NCBI GenBank assembly: GCA_965198855.1
Contig: CBDAPZ010000001.1
Span: 1,674,001-1,738,000 of the forward strand
DNA from: BOG-908 sp965198855
Lineage (GTDB): Bacteria; Pseudomonadota; Alphaproteobacteria; Acetobacterales; Acetobacteraceae
DNA length: 64,000 bases
Reading direction: 5' to 3'
The notes under the pieces were generated by a model. It was not told the DNA's origin. It saw nothing but the letters and a program-made list of their open reading frames with translations, and ran no database searches. The translations under genes and the position numbers were made by a program. This document shows positions 59,739 to 64,000 of this stretch, piece by piece (position 1 is the first letter of the stretch; every line of letters begins with the position of its first letter).

Positions 59739-61046
59739 GCCTATTTGGCTAAGTGCGCTCTCCAGCGAGACTTCTTCTCTCTGGTTTGTCTTGCGGTTCT
59801 TAAGTTCCACTTTCCCGTTCGCAGCACCGCGCGGTCCGATGATGATCTGCCAGGGATGGCCCATCAGATCCGCATCGGCGAACTTGGCCCCTGCGCGCTC
59901 ATCGCGATCATCAAGCAACGCGTTGCCCTTCAACGCGGCATAAGCTGTTTCGCACATGGCATCGCAAGCGGCATCACCCACACGCAGGTTGAGGATGCCG
60001 GCGCCAAACGGTGCGATGCTGGCGGGCCAGATGATCCCCGCCTCATCATGCGACGCTTCGATGATGGCGCCGACGAGGCGCGAGACGCCGATACCGTAGC
60101 TGCCCATTTCCGGAGTAATAGTTTTCCCGTCCGGCCCGGCGACGGTGAATTTCATCGCTTCGCTATATTTGCGGCCGAAGTAGAAGATCTGACCCACTTC
60201 GATGCCACGGCCTTCACGTTTGCGGCTTTGGTCCACGTCGGCCCAGCGTGCGGTGTCATGTTTTTCTTCGGTGGCGGCGTAGTAGGAATTGATCATGTCG
60301 TGGAAGGCCGAGAGGTCAGCGGGGTTTTCGTAGCTATAGGCTGATTTCAGGTAGTCCATTTCTTCCAGCGCGGAATCATAGAACACCTGGCTTTCGCCGG
60401 TGGGTGCCAGCACGATGAATTCATGGCTGAGATCGCCACCGATCGGCCCTGTATCAGCCAGCATCGGGATCGCGCGCACACCAATGCGCTGGAAGGTGCG
60501 CATGTAGGAAAGCATCATGCGTCGATAGGTGTTCACGGCGCCTTCGTAATCACGGTCGAAGCTGTAGCCGTCTTTCATGTAGAATTCGCGGCCACGCATC
60601 ACGCCAAAGCGCGGGCGCATCTCATCGCGGAATTTCCACTGGATCTGATAAAGGATCTGCGGCAGCTCGCGATAGGATTTGATCGCGTTGCGCGCGAGAT
60701 CGGTAATCATTTCCTCGTTCGTCGGCCCGTAGATCAGGTCGCGTTCGTGGCGGTCGCGGATGCGCAGCATCTCCGGGCCATAGGCGTCGTAGCGGCCGCT
60801 TTCACGCCATAGATCGGCATTCTGCAGCGTGGGCATCAGCACTTCCTGCGCGCCGGCGATCGCCTGTTCCTCGCGCACGATGTTTGCGATGTTCGTCAGC
60901 ACCCGCAGCCCGGCCGGCAGCCAGGCATAGATCCCCGAGGCCGTCTGCCGCACCAGGCCGGCGCGCAGCATCAGCCGGTGCGAGGCGATCTGCGCCTCGG
61001 CGGGTGTTTCCTTGAGGGTGGGGATGAAACTGCGGGAGAGGCGCAT
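59736..61046 (-). CDS. proS: Prolyl-tRNA synthetase (short, alphaproteobacterial type)
   Basis: 436 residues. Class II synthetase: motif 1 region GLRVLTNIANIVREE, motif 2 FRDEMRPRFGVMRGREFYMKD, motif 3 GSYGIGVSRLVGAI, then the anticodon-binding domain (GHPWQIIIGPRGAANGKVELKNR). The editing insertion found in E. coli ProS between motifs 2 and 3 is absent, the known condition in alphaproteobacteria. Confidence 0.97.
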   Translation of the reverse strand: MRLSRSFIPTLKETPAEAQIASHRLMLRAGLVRQTASGIYAWLPAGLRVLTNIANIVREEQAIAGAQEVLMPTLQNADLWRESGRYDAYGPEMLRIRDRHERDLIYGPTNEEMITDLARNAIKSYRELPQILYQIQWKFRDEMRPRFGVMRGREFYMKDGYSFDRDYEGAVNTYRRMMLSYMRTFQRIGVRAIPMLADTGPIGGDLSHEFIVLAPTGESQVFYDSALEEMDYLKSAYSYENPADLSAFHDMINSYYAATEEKHDTARWADVDQSRKREGRGIEVGQIFYFGRKYSEAMKFTVAGPDGKTITPEMGSYGIGVSRLVGAIIEASHDEAGIIWPASIAPFGAGILNLRVGDAACDAMCETAYAALKGNALLDDRDERAGAKFADADLMGHPWQIIIGPRGAANGKVELKNRKTNQREEVSLESALSQIG

Positions 61047-61168
61047 GGAAGAGTCCTGGACAGGATGCCGGGCCGCAAGCTACTCCAGCCGGGACAAACA
61101 TGGAATGCGGCGTCATGCCGCACCACCGGCCATCAGATATGCCCTGGTGACCCGGAAATTTTCCGGGG

Positions 61169-62017
61169 GTGGGCGAAATCAGGCGTCTTGTTGTCTACGG
61201 AAGCTGCCAGGCCCAGCAACTGGCGGCGATATTTCGTGACTCGCCCAATGTGCGCGCCGCCTTCGACATCGCCCTGCAATGGGTCGGAGATCAGGCGCAC
61301 GAAGGCCCCTCGTGGGCCGCCGAGATTGCGCAGGCCGATGTGGTGCTGGTCCAGGATGTCCCGGAGCTGTCCTGCTTCCCGGAAGGCTACTGGACCCAGG
61401 GCCGCGCCAAGATCGTCACCTATCCTTTTCTCACCTTGTCGGCGCTTTGGCCGTTCGACACGGCGCATGGCGAGTTCGACCCTGCTTGGCGCGCCCTGCA
61501 AGCCCGCGGGGAAGGGCTCGCCTTTCGCTTCCAGGACAAGCTTCTCGCCAGGATGAGAGACAGCATCCCCGACAAGGAAGCGCGCTTCGAGGCCTACAGA
61601 ACGCTCTCCTGCGCCAAGGATCCCGAGATCGCGGCCTATCTGGCAGCACTCGATCCCAAAACCCATCTCGCCCGCTGCCTCGACTCCCTGCGTCGCAAGG
61701 ACGAGACGCACGGCCTGGCCATCGGGCACGCCATTGCCGCGCAAAACCATCTCGCGCGCATGTTTCATTCCGTCGCGCATCCGACTGCGGCAGTGCTGCG
61801 GCGCATGGGGGGCGAATTGCTGTCAAAACTCGACGTGTACCTCGAACCGCAATCGTCATTGGAAGACGGGTTTTTGCCGCTTCAGGTGCCGGTTCATCCG
61901 CTCGTCGCTCAGGCGCTGACTCTCGACTGGGCACTGAAGCAAAGAACCTGGAATGTCCAAGGCCAGCCCTTAACCTTTGAACAATATTATCGGAACTACA
62001 TAGAAACATTTGGCTAG
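61169..62017 (+). CDS. WcbI-domain polysaccharide biosynthesis protein
   Basis: 282 residues. N-terminal VVYGSCQAQQLAAIF (about 8-22) is the WcbI signature, a fold described as a putative acetyltransferase in capsule biosynthesis. PFLTLSALWPF and a C-terminal FEQYYRNYIETFG follow. GTG 61169 is used as start. It stands alone, divergent from proS. Confidence 0.8.
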   Translation: MGEIRRLVVYGSCQAQQLAAIFRDSPNVRAAFDIALQWVGDQAHEGPSWAAEIAQADVVLVQDVPELSCFPEGYWTQGRAKIVTYPFLTLSALWPFDTAHGEFDPAWRALQARGEGLAFRFQDKLLARMRDSIPDKEARFEAYRTLSCAKDPEIAAYLAALDPKTHLARCLDSLRRKDETHGLAIGHAIAAQNHLARMFHSVAHPTAAVLRRMGGELLSKLDVYLEPQSSLEDGFLPLQVPVHPLVAQALTLDWALKQRTWNVQGQPLTFEQYYRNYIETFG

Positions 62018-62035
62018 GGAGCATGCACGAAAACA

Positions 62036-62103
62036 GTAGGGTGGGCTCAGCCCACCCTCTTTTGCGATCGCCTACGCAAGGTGATGGGCTGAGTTCACCC
62101 TAC
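62036..62103. repeat. MITE-like inverted repeat
   Basis: Arms 62036-62053 (GTAGGGTGGGCTCAGCCC) and 62086-62103 pair with two mismatches, and the left arm is itself a GGGTGGGCTCAGCCCACCC hairpin. An 85-codon frame across it (62023-62280) is probably not a gene. Confidence 0.6.
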
Positions 62104-62306
62104 GAGGCGACGCATCTATCATTGCGGCATCTTCACGCACCAGGAAGACTCGGCAACATACTAAGCAAGCTTAGCAATCGTTTGACTGCCGTAACCGTAA
62201 CTTTGCTGCGCCGCAGCACAGAAAAAGCGAAACGAATCACCGCGAAATACCTACAAAGTCGTGCTTTTTTAGGTGACTAAAGACTTTCGACCTGCTACCC
62301 AAATGC

Positions 62307-62400
62307 TGGCCCTGCACACCGGCGGCGGCAGGGCCAAGTTTAGGGAGGAAACGCCAGTCACACGGCAGGAAGAGGCAGATACCTCATCCTGTCGGTGATC
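62307..62400 (+). ncRNA. Candidate small RNA, copy B
   Basis: Hairpin TGGCCCTGC / GCAGGGCCA (62307-62336), the tract CAAGTTTAGGGAGGAAACGC (62335-62354), CAGTCACACGGC, and a second imperfect hairpin (CGGCAGGAAGAGG with CCTCATCCTGTCGG). Same architecture as 16720-16800 but different stem sequence. Transcript ends unknown; the rest of 62018-62504 shows nothing else. Confidence 0.45.
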
Positions 62401-62504
62401 ATCCCAGGATCATCCGGGGGCGTCCAACTAAAATCCCATCGCAATCGTCGGAAAATCGCTGATCCAGACCTCTGTTGCCCACTTCTTGGGCAATTGCCGG
62501 CGGA

Positions 62505-62771
62505 CTACGAGTAATTATCAGGCATTTGCAAGATGCCATGCCGAAAACTCAGCCAACTACTTTCGATGATGCCAACCGCGATCCCCCACAGCACCGTCGC
62601 CACCAGTGTCGTGATGAGCAATTTACGCATCAGGTGCGGCTGTTCCGGCGCGCCACGCCAACCAGTTACCGAATCGGGCTCGGCCATCGGCTTGGTGCCT
62701 AGCGGGAGGACGGCGAACAACGCCGTCCACCAGATGAGCACGTAAAGAACTAAGGCGGTGAACCAGCCCAT
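62505..62771 (-). CDS. DUF1467 family membrane protein
   Basis: 88 residues, two membrane helices (WFTALVLYVLIWWTALFAVL and LLITTLVATVLWGIAVGII). The loop reads LGTKPMAEPDSVTGWRGAPEQPHL, a DUF1467 hallmark. Found downstream of rnj in many alphaproteobacteria, as here (11 nt). Function unknown. Confidence 0.92.
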   Translation of the reverse strand: MGWFTALVLYVLIWWTALFAVLPLGTKPMAEPDSVTGWRGAPEQPHLMRKLLITTLVATVLWGIAVGIIESSWLSFRHGILQMPDNYS

Positions 62772-62782
62772 CTTCGTCGCAC

Positions 62783-64000
62783 CTAGACGCGCAGCAGATG
62801 CACGTCGACCATCGGTTTCTTGCCGAGTTTGCGGCCAACGATCTTGCGCAAGGCCGCGCGGGCAGCATCTCCCAGCGCACTATCATCGCGTCGCAAAGGT
62901 GCCGGCAGATCGGCAACGGCCGCCGCGAACTCCCGGCTGAGCTTGTCCGTCTCCGGATCTTCCGGCTCGAACAGACCAGGTGCCGTCACCCGCGCCTGCC
63001 CCATGATGCGGCCGGTCGCATCCACCGCCAGGCTGCCCACCACAACGCCGTTGAACAGCATGCGACGACGCGCCGCCATCACCCCGCCCTGCAGCGGCAC
63101 CACACGGTTGCCGTCCAGCGCCAACCGCCCCACTGGCGCGCTATCGGTAACCTCAGGCCGTCCCGGATAGAGCGAGAGGATATCGCCGTTCTCCAGCATC
63201 AGCGGCGTCACGCCGAGTTCCTTCGCCAGCGCGGCATGGGCGGAAAGATGCCGCCACTCGCCATGCACCGGCACCGCATATTTCGGCCGCACCAGCCGAT
63301 ACAACCGCCGCAACTCGTCGCGTGCCGGATGCCCGGAGACATGCACCATATGGTCGTCATCGGTCATCACCCGCACGCCGCGGCGCACGAGATTATCCTG
63401 CACCATGCCGATCGCTTTTTCGTTGCCCGGTATCATCCGGCTCGAAAAGATCACCGTGTCGCCCTCGCCCAACGCGATATTGGGGTGCGTGTCAGCCGCC
63501 ACACGCGCCAGCGCACTGCGCGCCTCGCCCTGGCTGCCGGTGATCAGGATCAGCAGATTGTCGTCCGGCACATCATTGGCGCCATCCTCGCTGACGAATT
63601 GCGGGATGGTGCTAAGATACCCCGTCTCGCGCGCCGCATTATCCAAATTGCGCAAGCTGCGCCCCACCAGCGCCACCGAGCGCCCGGCATCGCGCGCGGC
63701 GATCGCAACACTCTCCACCCGCGCCACGTTGCTGGCAAAGCAGGTGATGGCAATGCGGCCATCGATGGATTTGATCAGCGTGCTCAGCGAGCGCCGCACA
63801 TCGCCTTCGCTGCCGGAGTGTCCCTCCACCAGCGCATTGGTGCTGTCGCACACCATTGCCAGCACACCCTCGTCCCCGATCGCCGAGAACGCCGCCTCAT
63901 CGGTCGGCGGCCCTACCAACGGATGCGGATCCAGCTTCCAGTCCCCGGTATGCACGATGTTGCCATACGGCGTCCGTATCACCAGCGCCTGCGCCTCCGG
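62783..64000 (-). CDS. rnj: Ribonuclease J, 5' end outside window
   Basis: C-terminal ~405 codons of a metallo-beta-lactamase/beta-CASP RNase. Visible: VIRTPYGNIVHTGDWKLD (lactamase strand), beta-CASP LLILITGSQGEARSALARV, HVSGHPARDEL, and VPVHGEWRHLSAHAALA, then the RNase J C-terminal domain. It acts as 5'-3' exo- and endoribonuclease in RNA turnover. The N-terminal HxHxDH motif lies to the right of the window. Confidence 0.95.
   Translation of the reverse strand, partial: PEAQALVIRTPYGNIVHTGDWKLDPHPLVGPPTDEAAFSAIGDEGVLAMVCDSTNALVEGHSGSEGDVRRSLSTLIKSIDGRIAITCFASNVARVESVAIAARDAGRSVALVGRSLRNLDNAARETGYLSTIPQFVSEDGANDVPDDNLLILITGSQGEARSALARVAADTHPNIALGEGDTVIFSSRMIPGNEKAIGMVQDNLVRRGVRVMTDDDHMVHVSGHPARDELRRLYRLVRPKYAVPVHGEWRHLSAHAALAKELGVTPLMLENGDILSLYPGRPEVTDSAPVGRLALDGNRVVPLQGGVMAARRRMLFNGVVVGSLAVDATGRIMGQARVTAPGLFEPEDPETDKLSREFAAAVADLPAPLRRDDSALGDAARAALRKIVGRKLGKKPMVDVHLLRV

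Noticed and set aside
62023..62280. 85-codon frame with ATG 62023
   Set aside because: Its first third is the MITE-like repeat and no ribosome-binding site or family is visible.

Overview
The window looks like chromosome of an acidophilic or acetic-acid type alphaproteobacterium (Acetobacteraceae, order Rhodospirillales, is my best guess). I infer this from the GC-rich coding sequence, the gene order rnj–DUF1467–proS–lolC/E–lolD–dnaE, the short ProS without an insertion domain, a urease locus, and a small palindromic repeat (core TTCTTTTTT-CA-AAAAAAGAA) that recurs between genes. No database search was possible, so all names rest on motif and family recognition.

Layout. (1) 1–16709 is conserved chromosome: the end of a urease operon (ureA, ureD), an FAD oxidoreductase, ribonucleotide reductase beta subunit, a double cold-shock-domain protein, a nonsense-interrupted DUF4287/DUF5655 gene, a GFA-type zinc protein, a secreted amidase, a large glycosyltransferase, MazG, a cystathionine gamma-synthase family enzyme, an aldo/keto reductase, a slipin, a squalene/phytoene-synthase-fold protein, Fe-superoxide dismutase, YajC and a DUF815 ATPase. 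(2) 16936–54187 is a 37-kb integrative element in a tRNA-Lys(CTT) gene, bounded by a 46-bp direct repeat (16890–16935 and 54142–54187). (3) 54142–64000 is chromosome again: the restored tRNA-Lys, dnaE, lolD, lolC/E, proS, a WcbI-type protein, DUF1467 and the 3' part of RNase J.

The element reads left to right as follows. First come a tyrosine integrase with phased arm-type sites, an AlpA-like regulator, a DnaB-like helicase and a DUF1376 primosomal protein. An XRE repressor with a putative operator follows. Next is a cargo cassette (HARE-HTH protein, converging on an operon of HD phosphohydrolase, P-loop nucleotide kinase and a nucleosidase fusion) that looks like an undescribed nucleotide-targeting defence system. 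Then come a serine recombinase and a coupled Toprim–HEPN pair with an RX4H RNase motif. A minus-strand virion-type operon follows (small overlapping genes, a tape-measure-like protein with a lytic transglycosylase domain, a fibre, a signal-peptide-bearing tail spike). The right end carries an environmental-signalling cluster with a LOV photoreceptor, an HWE kinase, a single-domain response regulator and two Crp/Fnr regulators. I see no terminase, portal or capsid gene, so the element is more like a satellite or a decayed prophage than a complete phage.

Broken genes are frequent: a TAG-split DUF4287 gene in the chromosome, and inside the element a TAG-split small gene, two frameshifted GIY-YIG fragments and a response-regulator remnant. 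Two loci (16726 and 62307) share a hairpin plus an identical 20-nt tract and are candidate small RNAs.
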